The translations under genes were made by a program, and so were the position numbers. 64,000 nt of DNA from Pseudomonas khavaziana (lineage in GTDB: Bacteria; Pseudomonadota; Gammaproteobacteria; Pseudomonadales; Pseudomonadaceae), in the NCBI RefSeq assembly GCF_019145205.1, contig NZ_JAHSTT010000001.1, positions 1-64,000 of the forward strand, written 5' to 3'. Positions within the stretch are counted from its first letter, which is position 1; each line of letters opens with the position of its first letter. This document shows positions 19,154 through 29,356 of the stretch, piece by piece. Below the pieces are notes generated by a model, which did no database searches, was not told the DNA's origin, and saw nothing but the letters and a program-made list of their open reading frames with translations.

Positions 19154-19428
19154 TGGAGCTGAGGTGGACGAGTAAAGCATTGTCCGATTTGTCTCAATTG
19201 TATGACTTCCTCTCTGTTGTTAACCGCCAAGCTGCCGCCCGCACCGTTCAGTCACTATCCAAGGCGCCTGACACATTGCTCAGTAATCCGCGTATCGGGG
19301 AGAGAATTGAAGAGTTTTCGCCGCGAGACGTAAGAAGACTTCTGGTAGGCCATTACGAAATGCGCTACGAAATTCAACAGTCGACACTCTATGTTTTACG
19401 GTTATGGCACGTTCGCGAGGATCGCTGA
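19153..19428 (+). CDS. ParE/RelE-superfamily toxin
   Basis: A 91-residue type II toxin of the ParE/RelE fold. Typical pieces are the opening LRWTSKALSDLSQLYDFL, the central NPRIGERIEEF and the end YEMRYEIQQSTLYVLRLWHV with a conserved tryptophan-histidine near the C-terminus. The pattern fits ParE (gyrase poison) better than an RNA-cleaving RelE, but sequence alone cannot decide. It is coupled to the antitoxin by a TGATG overlap and followed by a bidirectional terminator. No such pair is at this spot in PAO1, so it is probably an acquired module. Confidence 0.88.
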   Translation: MELRWTSKALSDLSQLYDFLSVVNRQAAARTVQSLSKAPDTLLSNPRIGERIEEFSPRDVRRLLVGHYEMRYEIQQSTLYVLRLWHVREDR

Positions 19429-19443
19429 GATTGTGTAGCACAC

Positions 19444-19479
19444 ACTAAAAAGCCCATGAAACGTCATGGGCTTTTTAGT
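19444..19479. terminator. Bidirectional terminator between parE-like gene and speC
   Basis: A near-perfect palindrome, ACTAAAAAGCCCATGA-AAC-GTCATGGGCTTTTTAGT in two arms, has A and T runs on both sides. It can end transcription from both convergent genes. Confidence 0.92.
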
Positions 19480-19489
19480 TATAGCGTTA

Positions 19490-20653
19490 TTACACGTAGA
19501 ACGATTTCAACGGCGGAAACCCGTTGAACTCAACCGCGCTGTAGCTGGTGGTGTAGGCACCGGTCGACAACCAGTACAGACGATCACCAATCGCCAGGTT
19601 CAACGGCAAACCGTACTTGTAGTTCTCGTACATGATATCGGCGCTGTCGCAGGTGGGGCCGGCGATGACCACTTCTTCCATCTCGCCTTTCTTCTCGGTC
19701 CAGATCGGGAACTTGATGGCTTCGTCCATGGTTTCGATCAGGCCGGAGAACTTGCCCACATCGGTGTATACCCAACGCTCGACGGCGGTGCGCGATTTAC
19801 GTGCAACCAGCACCACTTCACTGACCAGGATGCCGGCGTTGGCAATCAACGAGCGGCCTGGTTCCAGGATGATTTCCGGCAGGTCGTCGCCGAAATCTTC
19901 CTTGAGGAAACGGATGATTTCTTCGGCATAGGTTTCCAGGCTGTTGGTGCGGGTGATGTAGTTGGCCGGGAAGCCGCCGCCCATGTTGATCAGCTTCAGC
20001 TCAATGCCGTCTTCTTCTTTCAGGCGTTCGAAGATCACCTTGACCTTGGCGATGGCCGCGTCCCACACGCTGATGTCGCGCTGTTGCGAGCCGACGTGGA
20101 ACGAGATGCCGTACGGCACCAGGCCCAGGTCACGGGCGAGGATCAGCAGGTCCATGGCCATGTCGGTCTGGCAGCCGAATTTGCGCGACAAAGGCCAGTC
20201 GGCCGTGGTCGAGCCTTCAGTGAGGATGCGCACATACACTTTCGAACCCGGCGCGGCCTTGGCGATGTTGCGCAGGTCGGCTTCGGAGTCGGTGGAGAAC
20301 AGGCGCACGCCCTTCTCATAGAAGTAACGGATGTCCTTGGATTTCTTGATGGTGTTGCCGTAGCTGATACGGTCGGCGCTGACGCCGCGGTCCATGACCT
20401 TGTCCAGCTCGTAGATCGAGGCGATGTCGAAGCTCGAACCCTTGTCTTTCAACAGGTCGATGATCTCGACGGCCGGGTTGGCCTTGACCGCGTAATACAC
20501 CTTGGCGAATTCGAAACCGGCGCGCAGGTCATCGTAGGCCTGGCTGATCATCGCGGTGTCGATCACCACGAACGGGGTTTCTTGCTTGTCGGCGAACGCC
20601 TTCATTTTGTCAAAGGTGGCGCGCGCGAAATAATCTTCGACGTTGATCGACAT
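19490..20653 (-). CDS. speC: Ornithine decarboxylase, PLP fold type III
   Basis: A 387-residue PLP enzyme of the eukaryotic-like decarboxylase family that turns ornithine into putrescine. The Schiff-base lysine is K57 in YYAVKANP, SFHVGSQ is the PLP-contact segment, and GPTCDSAD holds the active-site cysteine. The length matches PAO1 SpeC. I chose the ATG at 20653, preceded by AGGAG; the frame is open a further 31 codons upstream but without a comparable start site. In this family some members also accept lysine, so the product might include cadaverine. The leader carries a terminator-like hairpin and a possible promoter. Confidence 0.93.
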   Translation of the reverse strand: MSINVEDYFARATFDKMKAFADKQETPFVVIDTAMISQAYDDLRAGFEFAKVYYAVKANPAVEIIDLLKDKGSSFDIASIYELDKVMDRGVSADRISYGNTIKKSKDIRYFYEKGVRLFSTDSEADLRNIAKAAPGSKVYVRILTEGSTTADWPLSRKFGCQTDMAMDLLILARDLGLVPYGISFHVGSQQRDISVWDAAIAKVKVIFERLKEEDGIELKLINMGGGFPANYITRTNSLETYAEEIIRFLKEDFGDDLPEIILEPGRSLIANAGILVSEVVLVARKSRTAVERWVYTDVGKFSGLIETMDEAIKFPIWTEKKGEMEEVVIAGPTCDSADIMYENYKYGLPLNLAIGDRLYWLSTGAYTTSYSAVEFNGFPPLKSFYV

Positions 20654-20755
20654 GCTGGGGACTCCTAAGGGCAAACAGTAGTAATCAATGGGTGCAAATG
20701 AACGTCCTCCGTATCCCCACTTTGGTTCGCCTACTTCCCAAGGCATGTCGCCGAA

Positions 20756-20791
20756 AGCAAAAAGGCCATGGGATAAGCTTCCCTTGGCCTT
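20756..20791 (-). terminator. Intrinsic terminator in the speC leader
   Basis: On the minus strand AGGCCA-A-GGGA, loop AGCTTA, TCCC-A-TGGCCT forms an interrupted 10-bp stem followed by TTTTT. It lies about 100 bp before speC. It could be a late terminator for the opuC operon or an attenuator for speC. Confidence 0.75.
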
Positions 20792-20852
20792 GCTGTCTCG
20801 TCGTCAGTACTTGAGCCGGATGGATCGTTTCCAGCATGGACGTTCGGCGCGA

Positions 20853-20881
20853 ACTTTAGGGCTTGACGGGCGTGGGATCAA
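20853..20881 (-). promoter_or_regulatory. Possible sigma70 promoter for speC
   Basis: On the minus strand TTGATC (20881-20876), a 17-bp spacer and TAAAGT (20858-20853) match four of six positions in each box. The position upstream of the terminator hairpin would put that hairpin inside the speC leader. Confidence 0.35.
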
Positions 20882-21014
20882 CTAAAAATGTCGCGTTTTT
20901 GCACGCGTTCGTCGTACGGCCGCGTGCAGCTACTTATGTAACCGACCGGTGTGACGGATTGATGTTCCCCGCTGAATGGGAATTGAGGACATTTCCCTGA
21001 CTCACCGAGGGGCA

Positions 21015-21108
21015 AATGTGGGAGGGGGCTTGCTCCCGATAGCGGTGTGTCAGTCACTTACTCAGTCACTGATCCACCGCTATCGGGAGCAAGCCCCCTC
21101 CCACATTT
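21015..21108. repeat. REPIN (inverted REP pair)
   Basis: Two inverted REP copies with a loop of about 45 bp sit 20 bp after the opuCA stop. Apart from this element, the leader hairpin and the possible promoter, the 474-bp space between speC and opuCA shows nothing I recognise. Confidence 0.9.
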
Positions 21109-21127
21109 TTATCCCTGTTGTGTCAGT

Positions 21128-22285
21128 TCATGCCAATGCAGTCTCGGCAGGCGAGACAATACTGGTCTTGCCCCCACGGGACTTGCCAGAGCTCAAGTAC
21201 TCGGCAATCGACTCCTGGGTCACTTCACCCAGGAACACCCGCTCTGCATCCATCACCGGCAACCACGAGCGGTTGAACTCATACATGCGCGACAGCAGGA
21301 TGCGCAAATGCTCGTCGTACACGGCGGTGGCGTTGAACTCGCGCAGGTACTGGCCGCACGTGCCGGTCTGACGGTGCAAGTCGCGACGGCGTACATAACC
21401 CAGCGCCTTGTTCTCGGCACAGGTGACCACCACGTAGCGACGGTCATGCTCGTCCATCAGCTCCAGGGCATCGGCCACCGGGGTTTCCGGGCTGACCGAC
21501 GGGGCGTTGTCTGCTGCGTCTTCGGCCTTCACCAACAACAGGCGCTTGAGGGTGCTGTCCTGGCCCACGAAGTTGCTGACGAACTCGTCGGCCGGGTGCG
21601 CCAGCAGCGTATCCGGGTGGTCGATCTGCAACAGCTTGCCGGCGCGGAAGATGGCGATCTTGTCACCCAGCTTGATTGCTTCGTCGATGTCGTGGCTGAC
21701 CATGATCACGGTCTTGTTCAGCGCGCGCTGCATCTCGAAGAACTCGTTCTGGATCATTTCGCGGTTTATCGGGTCGACCGCGCCGAACGGTTCATCCATC
21801 AGCAACAGCGGCGCATCGGCCGCCAGGGCACGGATCACACCGATGCGCTGCTGCTGGCCGCCGGACAGCTCACGCGGGTAGCGATGCAGGTACTGCTTGG
21901 GCTCCAGCTTGATCATGCTCATCAATTCGCGGGCGCGGTCGTGGCATTTCTGCTTGTCCCAGCCGAGCAGCTTGGGCACCACCACAATGTTCTCTTCGAT
22001 GGTCATGTTGGGGAACAGGCCGATCTGCTGGATCACATAGCCGATGTTGCGGCGCAGGGTCACTTCGTCCAGGTCGGTGGTGTCTTCGCCATTGATCAGG
22101 ATCTTGCCCGAGCTGGGCTTGATCAGGCGGTTGATCATTTTCAACGTGGTGCTCTTGCCGCAGCCCGAGGGCCCCAGGAATACGCAAATCTCGCCTTCGT
22201 TGACGGTCAGGCTTACATCGTTGACGGCGGTAATGGTCTTGCCGTTGCTTTGAAAAGTCTTGGACAGGTTTTGAAGTTCGATCAT
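21128..22285 (-). CDS. opuCA: Osmoprotectant ABC transporter ATPase
   Basis: A 385-residue ATPase that powers uptake of quaternary amines such as glycine betaine, choline or carnitine. Walker A (GPSGCGKST), the signature LSGGQQQRIG and Walker B (LLLMDEPFGAVD) are intact. The C-terminal 130 residues look like paired CBS domains, which in OpuCA/OpuA proteins sense ionic strength. The ATG at 22285 follows AAGGA and overlaps the opuCB stop by 4 bp. It is the last gene of a four-gene operon in the order CD, CC, CB, CA of transcription. The exact solute cannot be told from sequence. Confidence 0.92.
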   Translation of the reverse strand: MIELQNLSKTFQSNGKTITAVNDVSLTVNEGEICVFLGPSGCGKSTTLKMINRLIKPSSGKILINGEDTTDLDEVTLRRNIGYVIQQIGLFPNMTIEENIVVVPKLLGWDKQKCHDRARELMSMIKLEPKQYLHRYPRELSGGQQQRIGVIRALAADAPLLLMDEPFGAVDPINREMIQNEFFEMQRALNKTVIMVSHDIDEAIKLGDKIAIFRAGKLLQIDHPDTLLAHPADEFVSNFVGQDSTLKRLLLVKAEDAADNAPSVSPETPVADALELMDEHDRRYVVVTCAENKALGYVRRRDLHRQTGTCGQYLREFNATAVYDEHLRILLSRMYEFNRSWLPVMDAERVFLGEVTQESIAEYLSSGKSRGGKTSIVSPAETALA

Positions 22286-22935
22286 TTGAGTAATCCTTTT
22301 GGAGTCAGCGAGCGTTGCAGCCATTGCAGGAGCAGGTCGGCGAAGATGGCCAGGAGACTGACCAGCACGGCGCCGACAATCAGCATCGACATATCGCTGC
22401 GGCTGATGGAAGCCAGAATAAGTACACCCAGGCCACCGGCACCGATGGTGGCGGCGATGGTCATCACGCCGATGTTCATCACCACGGCGGTGCGCACCCC
22501 GGCGAGGATCACCGGCACGGCGATGGGCAGCTCGACCATGCGCAGGCGCTGGCCGAAGGTCATGCCGATGCCGCGTGCGGCTTCGCGAATACCCGGTTCC
22601 ACCCCGGTCAGTGCGAGGTAGGTGTTACGCATGATCGGCAGCAGGGAGTAGAGGAACACTGCGGTAATCGCCGGCATCGGCCCCAGGCCCTGGCCGAACT
22701 TGGAGTAGAAGGGCAGCAGCAGGCCGAACAGGGCGATTGAAGGCACGGTCAGCAGTACCGTGGCGCTGGCTTGCAAAGGGCCGGCCAGGGTCGGGAAGCG
22801 GGTCATCAGCACGCCCAGGGGCACGCCGACGACAATCGCCAGGATCACTGCGATGCCGACCAGGGTGATGTGCTGCCAGGTCAGATGCAGGACTTGGGCC
22901 CAATCAAGATGGGAAAAGGCGTTCAGGAATTCCAT
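22282..22935 (-). CDS. opuCB: Osmoprotectant ABC transporter permease
   Basis: A 217-residue inner-membrane permease with about six helices and the EAARGIGMTFGQRLRMVELP coupling loop that docks on the ATPase. It belongs to the OpuC/ProW-like family. It overlaps opuCA by 4 bp (ATGA) and follows opuCC by 12 bp. It pairs with the second permease gene opuCD to make the heterodimeric channel. Confidence 0.92.
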   Translation of the reverse strand: MEFLNAFSHLDWAQVLHLTWQHITLVGIAVILAIVVGVPLGVLMTRFPTLAGPLQASATVLLTVPSIALFGLLLPFYSKFGQGLGPMPAITAVFLYSLLPIMRNTYLALTGVEPGIREAARGIGMTFGQRLRMVELPIAVPVILAGVRTAVVMNIGVMTIAATIGAGGLGVLILASISRSDMSMLIVGAVLVSLLAIFADLLLQWLQRSLTPKGLLK

Positions 22936-22947
22936 GTCTTCTCCTTC

Positions 22948-23841
22948 TTAGTTGATCGGATGTTGGCGCAGGAAATCGGCGGCGACAGCGGACGGGCTTT
23001 CATGGGCGACGTCGACCCGCGCATTCAGCTCGCGCATGGTTGCGTCGTCGAACAGCTCGGCCAAGGGCTTGAGCTCTGCGGCCAATTGCGGATGCTGGTC
23101 GAGATATTGCTGACGGATCACCGGAGCTGCGGTGTAGTCCGGGAAGTAATGTTTGTCGTCGGCCAGCAGCTTCAATTTGAACGCGTTCAGGCGGCCATCG
23201 GTGGTGTAGACCAAACCGGCAAACACCTGGCCATTACGCAGGGCGGTGTAGACCAGGCCAGCGTCCATCTGCCGAGTGTTTTTGCGCGTGAGGTTCATGT
23301 CATACAACTTGACCATGCCGCCCATGCCGTCGGAACGATTGGCGAACTCGGTGTCGAGGGCCACCAGGCGGTTTTCCTTGGTGTCCTCGGCCAGTGCCTT
23401 GGTCAGGTCGCTGATGCTGTTGATCTGCGGAAATTCCTTGGCCACGTTTTCCGGCAGTGCCAGCGCGTAGGTGTTGCTGAATTTTGACGGCGCGAGCCAG
23501 ACCAAGCCTTTTTTCGCGTCGAGTTCTTTCACCCTGGCGTAGGACTGTTCGCTGTCGAGTTTCTCGTCCACGTGGTTGTAGGCCACCAGAGAGACACCGG
23601 TGTACTCCCAGAGCAGGTCCAGTTGCCCGCTTTCCTGGGCACTGCGCGCCAGGTTGCTGCCCAGGCCGCCAGTTACCCGGGTGTCATAGCCCTTGGTGCG
23701 CAGGTACTGGGAAGTGATTTCGGCCAGCAGGGTCTGCTCGGTGAAGACCCGTGCGCCGATGCGGATTACCGGTTTTTCTGCGGCTTGCGCGATACCTGCG
23801 AACAGCAGGACGCAGCCTAATATCAAGCTTAGTTTTTTCAT
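22948..23841 (-). CDS. opuCC: Osmoprotectant-binding periplasmic protein
   Basis: A 297-residue periplasmic binding protein. It has a clear signal peptide (MKKLSLILGCVLLFAGIAQA) cleaved before AEKPVIRIG, then the OpuAC fold of the OsmF/OpuCC type with ARVFTEQTLLAEI, LDLLWEYTGVSL and AGLVYTTDGRL. There is no lipobox, so it is free in the periplasm. Aromatic residues in the middle (W, Y) would form the quaternary-amine cage. It lies between the two permease genes in the operon. Confidence 0.9.
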   Translation of the reverse strand: MKKLSLILGCVLLFAGIAQAAEKPVIRIGARVFTEQTLLAEITSQYLRTKGYDTRVTGGLGSNLARSAQESGQLDLLWEYTGVSLVAYNHVDEKLDSEQSYARVKELDAKKGLVWLAPSKFSNTYALALPENVAKEFPQINSISDLTKALAEDTKENRLVALDTEFANRSDGMGGMVKLYDMNLTRKNTRQMDAGLVYTALRNGQVFAGLVYTTDGRLNAFKLKLLADDKHYFPDYTAAPVIRQQYLDQHPQLAAELKPLAELFDDATMRELNARVDVAHESPSAVAADFLRQHPIN

Positions 23842-23861
23842 GTGAATTCCTTTGCCAAGCC

Positions 23862-24578
23862 TTAAGACGGACGTAACCCGCGTTCCAGCCAGAGACGGCT
23901 GGCCATGGTCACCAGGCCATCAAGCAGCAATGCGAGCAGCGCGGTGCATGCAGCGCCGAGCAGCAGTTGCGGCTGGTTGTTCAGGGCAATGCCGGGGAAG
24001 ATCAGGCTGCCCAGGCTATTGGCGCCAATCAGGAACGCCAGCGGTGCGGTGCCGACGTTGATCGCCAGGGCCACACGTACACCGCCGATGATGATCGGCA
24101 CGGCGTTGGGCAGTTCCACGCGAAACAGCACCTGGCGCGGGGTCATGCCGATGCCGGTGGCGGCTTCCTTCAGGGAACCCTGAACATTCTTCAGGCCTTC
24201 GTAGGTGTTGCGCACGATGGGCAGCAAGGAGGCGAGGAACAACGCGAAGATGGCCGGGCCGCTGCCGATGCCGAGGACGCCGAGGGCGATGGCCAGTACG
24301 GCCAGGGGAGGGACGGTGTTGCCGATGTTGAAGATTTGCATGAAGCGTTCTGCACGTCCGACCATGTTCGGTCGACTGAGCAGGATACCGGCGGGGATGC
24401 CCAGAATCAGGGCTGCCAGCATGGAGACTAGGACGAGAATCAGATGAGCTTGCAGGTAAAACAACAAATCGTCGCGGTACAGTTCGATCGTGTTGATGCC
24501 GATCCAGTGGACCAGCAGGGCCAGGAGCGCGACGACAACCGCTGCTCCTATAAGCCCTTTGCCATAGCGAATAGCCAC
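23862..24578 (-). CDS. opuCD: Osmoprotectant ABC transporter permease
   Basis: A 238-residue inner-membrane permease, first gene of the opuC operon. It carries the coupling loop KEAATGIGMTPRQVLFRVEL and about six helices. I chose the GTG at 24578 because AGGAG sits 7 bp upstream and the protein then begins with a normal first helix; the frame stays open to 24695, but that extension is polar and arginine-rich. Paired with opuCB. A promoter must lie in the 333-bp space before prfC. Confidence 0.9.
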   Translation of the reverse strand: MAIRYGKGLIGAAVVVALLALLVHWIGINTIELYRDDLLFYLQAHLILVLVSMLAALILGIPAGILLSRPNMVGRAERFMQIFNIGNTVPPLAVLAIALGVLGIGSGPAIFALFLASLLPIVRNTYEGLKNVQGSLKEAATGIGMTPRQVLFRVELPNAVPIIIGGVRVALAINVGTAPLAFLIGANSLGSLIFPGIALNNQPQLLLGAACTALLALLLDGLVTMASRLWLERGLRPS

Positions 24579-24911
24579 AGGCGGACTCCTTTTTTTCTTC
24601 TGTCGACGAACACATTTCCGCGTGGCATGCCATTGCTGGCTGTCAGCGAAATGTGATCGCGAAATGCAGCTCGCCAACGCCGTCAAAAGCGGCATGAGTT
24701 CGAGCCATAAGCGCAGCCTCGTCAGGCTAACTTGCTGATTTTTCAGCCCCTGTTCCGAGTGCGGTAGCAGGGGAGTGGACGTCTCTACCTTTTAAAAGGT
24801 TCCACAATTGGGCGCATTTAGCCACCCCCAATAGGCTCAACGGTGGTCTGTACCCTCGGGTTTGCGCTATACTCGCCGCCCTTTTTTGACTCACCTGCCA
24901 GGCGATTTCCC
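24579..24911. other. Divergent promoter region opuCD/prfC
   Basis: This 333-bp gap holds the divergent promoters of opuCD and prfC. I see one hairpin-like inverted repeat (CCCCTG 24747-24752 with CAGGGG 24768-24773) and no convincing gene. Confidence 0.5.
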
Positions 24912-26495
<1,584 letters not shown>

Positions 26496-26513
26496 GGTCT
26501 GGGCGGTTGAGAG

Positions 26514-26548
26514 AAGGGCGAAGCTGTAATGGCTTCGCCCTTTTTATT
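26514..26548 (+). terminator. Intrinsic terminator after prfC
   Basis: AAGGGCGAAGC, a short loop and GCTTCGCCCTTTTTATT form a strong stem with a T run about 20 bp after the prfC stop. Confidence 0.93.
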
Positions 26549-26565
26549 GACTTGAAATGCAATCA

Positions 26566-26655
26566 AATGTGGGAGGGGGGCTTGCCCCCGATAGCGGTGG
26601 GTCAGCCAACATCAATGTTTGCTGGGCCGACGTCTTCGCGGGCCCCCTCCCATAT
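26566..26655. repeat. REPIN with an altered right arm
   Basis: The left arm is a normal REP; the right arm reads GTCTTCGCGGGCCCCCTCCC instead of the usual tail. Its internal segment 26601-26643 matches 63762-63804 in reverse complement at 41 of 43 positions. It lies between convergent prfC and the TonB receptor gene. Confidence 0.85.
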
Positions 26656-26695
26656 TCTGATCTCTATAAGGCTGTAAATTGACGCAAACCCTGGA

Positions 26696-28954
26696 TCAGA
26701 ACGACGTGGTCACCGACGCAAAGTAAGCCCGGCCTGGCTCGTTGTAGGTCTGGGCACCGGCATCCTCGGCGTTGCCTTTGCGCGACAGGCGCTTGTCCAG
26801 CAGGTTGTTGATACCGACGCGTACGCTGAGGTTTTTGCTGAACTCATAGCCACTGCTCAGGCCCATCAACCCGTACGGGTCGACATCCTGCTGGGCGCTG
26901 CGGTCATAGTTGTTGGCGCTGCGTGAGTTGAGCGTCGGCGCTTCCTGCTTGCCATAGTAGGTGCCGCTGACCTGGAAAGACAGCTTGTCAGTGGCTTGCC
27001 AGTCCAGCGTGGTGTTGACGGTGTACTTGGGGATGATGCTCAAGGGCTCGCCGGTGTCCTTGTCCTTGGAGTCGATCATGTAGGTCAGGTTGGTGTTCCA
27101 GTCCAAGTCGTCGCGCAGGCTCACGAACAGGTTGCCTTCAACCCCCTGGACCAACGCCGGTCCGCTGTTTTCCCACTCCAGTACACGACGACCATTGCCC
27201 AGGCGGAATGCCGCCTCGTTGCTGGCATTGATCTTGTTCTTATAGTCATTACGAAAGTACGTCGCGCTGGTGCGCCAGCTGCCCCTGTCGAACGCCAGGC
27301 CGATTTCCTTGTTGACGCTGATTTCCGGCCTGAGGTCGCGATTGCCAACCAGGTAGCACCCGCCCATGTTGGCTTCGCTGGCGTTGCAACCGTTGCCACG
27401 GCTGTAGAGCAAATAGTTGGGGTTGGACTGATACAGGTTCGGGGTCTTGTAGGCCCGGGCAATACCGCCCTTGAGGCTCAGCTCATCAGTCAACTGATGG
27501 GAGGCGTTGAGGCTGGGGCTCCAGTTGCCGCCGTATTCTTCATGATCGTCGTAGCGCAAGCCTGGAGTGATGATGGTCTTGCTGCCCAGTTCGATGTTGT
27601 CCTCGGCAAACAAGGCGTAGCTTGATGCGGTGGTCTTGGTGCTGTTGCGGCTGACCCCAGGTATGGCGGGTACGCCGCCGGTGCCCGGGTCATAGCTTTG
27701 CGGGCGCAACGAGCCGGGATCGTTCATCGATTCGTAGAGGTATTCGCTGCCCAGGGTCAGCACCTGTTCGGTGCCGAAGCTCAGCGGCAGATTGACCTCT
27801 GCAGTGGCCCGGGTATTGCGCAGGCGTGATTCAAAACGGCCTGCGCTGGCCGAAGGTGCACCCTCGCCGGAACCGGCCAGGCCTTCGTTGAGGCGTTCGT
27901 TGCGGGTCAGGTCGTGGGTCAACGAGGCCAGGGTCGAGCCCCAGTCAAATTCCCCGCGGTGCGTGGCAGAGAAGCTGCTGCGTTGAATCACACTGGTTTC
28001 CTTGCCCACCAGGCTTTCCACGAATGCACCACCGCCGTTGAGCATAGTATCGCCGGCGAAAATATTGCCCTGGCGGCTGTAGCTGGCTTCCAGGTCGAGG
28101 GTTTGTTCCGGGGTGAATTGCCAACTCAGCAGGCCATTGACGTCTTTATTGCGCACGCCCTCGCGGCCGGCCACCAGCGAATCCGGGGTCGCTTGGGCTG
28201 CGCGGTTGATGTCGGCGTCATCGGCGTCGGTCTTGTTCAGCCCGCCATAGACGCGGAATGCGAGACTGTCGGTCAGCGGGCCGCTGAGATTGAAGTTGGT
28301 ACGTTTGCTCGCGCCTTCGGCGTCATTTTCGGGGAAGGCGGTGTAGGCGGTTAGCGAACCGTGCAACTGGTCGGTCGGGCGCTTGGTGATAATGTTGATC
28401 ACCCCACCCATGGCTCCGGAGCCGTAACGGGCGGCGGCCGGGCCGCGCAGGATTTCAATGCGTTCGACTTCTTCGGCCGGCACCCAGTTGGTCTCGCCAC
28501 GGGTGTCACGGTCACCGCTCCAGCCATAACGTACTGCGTTGCGGGAGGTCGACGGTTTGCCATCAATCAGGATCAGGGTGTTTTCCGGGCCCATGCCGCG
28601 CAGGTCGATCTGGCGGTTATTGCCACGGCTGCCGCTGGAGCTGTTGCCGGTCAGGTTGACGCCTGGCTCGCGGCGGATGATCTCCGACAGGTCATTGGTG
28701 GGCGGGCGCTTCTTGATGTCCTCGGCGGTGATGATCGATACGCCAGGGGCTTGCTTGAGTTCTTCGGCGGCAGTGCCCAGCACTCGCGTCTCTTCCAGCA
28801 CCAAGGCCTGGGGTGTGCCGTCTACAGGCAGGTCTGTCGCTTCGATCGGCACTTTGTCGCGCTGTTTTTCCACACTCTCCGCCAACAGCGCGGGGGACGA
28901 AAGGGTAGCGATAAACGCCAGCGATAGATGGCTGAGCCTGAATTGAGACGACAT
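26696..28954 (-). CDS. pfeA: FepA-type TonB-dependent receptor (ferric enterobactin)
   Basis: A 752-residue outer-membrane receptor of the FepA/PfeA group for ferric enterobactin-like catecholates. There is a signal peptide (cleavage near LLAES), then the plug with LEETRVLGTAAEELKQAPGV, DLSEIIRREPGVNL and ILIDGKPSTSRNAVRYGWSG, which is characteristic of FepA. The barrel ends in SVTTSF. The ATG at 28954 follows AAAGGA. A convincing Fur box lies 83 bp upstream. No pfeRS-type regulator pair is adjacent, so PirA, a close paralogue, is an alternative name. Confidence 0.85.
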   Translation of the reverse strand: MSSQFRLSHLSLAFIATLSSPALLAESVEKQRDKVPIEATDLPVDGTPQALVLEETRVLGTAAEELKQAPGVSIITAEDIKKRPPTNDLSEIIRREPGVNLTGNSSSGSRGNNRQIDLRGMGPENTLILIDGKPSTSRNAVRYGWSGDRDTRGETNWVPAEEVERIEILRGPAAARYGSGAMGGVINIITKRPTDQLHGSLTAYTAFPENDAEGASKRTNFNLSGPLTDSLAFRVYGGLNKTDADDADINRAAQATPDSLVAGREGVRNKDVNGLLSWQFTPEQTLDLEASYSRQGNIFAGDTMLNGGGAFVESLVGKETSVIQRSSFSATHRGEFDWGSTLASLTHDLTRNERLNEGLAGSGEGAPSASAGRFESRLRNTRATAEVNLPLSFGTEQVLTLGSEYLYESMNDPGSLRPQSYDPGTGGVPAIPGVSRNSTKTTASSYALFAEDNIELGSKTIITPGLRYDDHEEYGGNWSPSLNASHQLTDELSLKGGIARAYKTPNLYQSNPNYLLYSRGNGCNASEANMGGCYLVGNRDLRPEISVNKEIGLAFDRGSWRTSATYFRNDYKNKINASNEAAFRLGNGRRVLEWENSGPALVQGVEGNLFVSLRDDLDWNTNLTYMIDSKDKDTGEPLSIIPKYTVNTTLDWQATDKLSFQVSGTYYGKQEAPTLNSRSANNYDRSAQQDVDPYGLMGLSSGYEFSKNLSVRVGINNLLDKRLSRKGNAEDAGAQTYNEPGRAYFASVTTSF

Positions 28955-29036
28955 GTCCACAAAGTCCTTTAAGGGGGGGCGATTGAACGAGAGGCGTCTG
29001 AATTTTTTCGCGCATCCAGCGCTCTCCATGCGCCGC

Positions 29037-29052
29037 AATGATATTGATTCTC
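29037..29052. promoter_or_regulatory. Fur box upstream of the FepA-type receptor
   Basis: AATGATATTGATTCTC matches the Fur consensus core AATGATAATCATTATC at 13 of 16 positions. It precedes a siderophore receptor, so iron repression is likely. Confidence 0.7.
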
Positions 29053-29162
29053 AAACAGAAGTAAATTGCATTTACAATCTATACACTTTTCGTCAGGCCC
29101 TGGCTCAATGTTTTCAAGGTGCTTGGCATTGGTTCAAACGGTATTTTTTGTTACAGGCGCGC

Positions 29163-29210
29163 AAAAAAAAGCCCCTCCGGCCAGACTGATGCGCAATCTG
29201 GCGGGAAGGG
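29163..29210 (-). terminator. Intrinsic terminator of the dpp operon
   Basis: On the minus strand an imperfect stem (CCCTTCCCGCCAGA with TCTGGCCGGAGGGG) is followed by eight T. It lies past dppF and its REP pair. Confidence 0.85.
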
Positions 29211-29236
29211 CGATGGAACTCATTGAAACCGCAGCC

Positions 29237-29340
29237 TCTGTAGGAGCGAGCTTGCTCGCGAAGAATCCATGGACACCGCGTTAAACCAGACTACCCGCGT
29301 TATCGTTGACGTCTTTCGCGAGCAAGCTCGCTCCTACAGA
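29237..29340. repeat. REP pair of a second family
   Basis: TGTAGGAGCGAGCTTGCTCG and its complement flank a loop of about 60 bp. This core differs from the GTGGGAGGGGG family found elsewhere in the window. It begins 16 bp after the dppF stop. Confidence 0.88.
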
Positions 29341-29356
29341 GAAGAATTGTGTTGCT

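Noticed and set aside
20654..20746. An N-terminal extension of speC by 31 codons
   Set aside because: The inner ATG has AGGAG and gives the family length; the outer ATG has no ribosome site. The segment is kept only as part of the leader.
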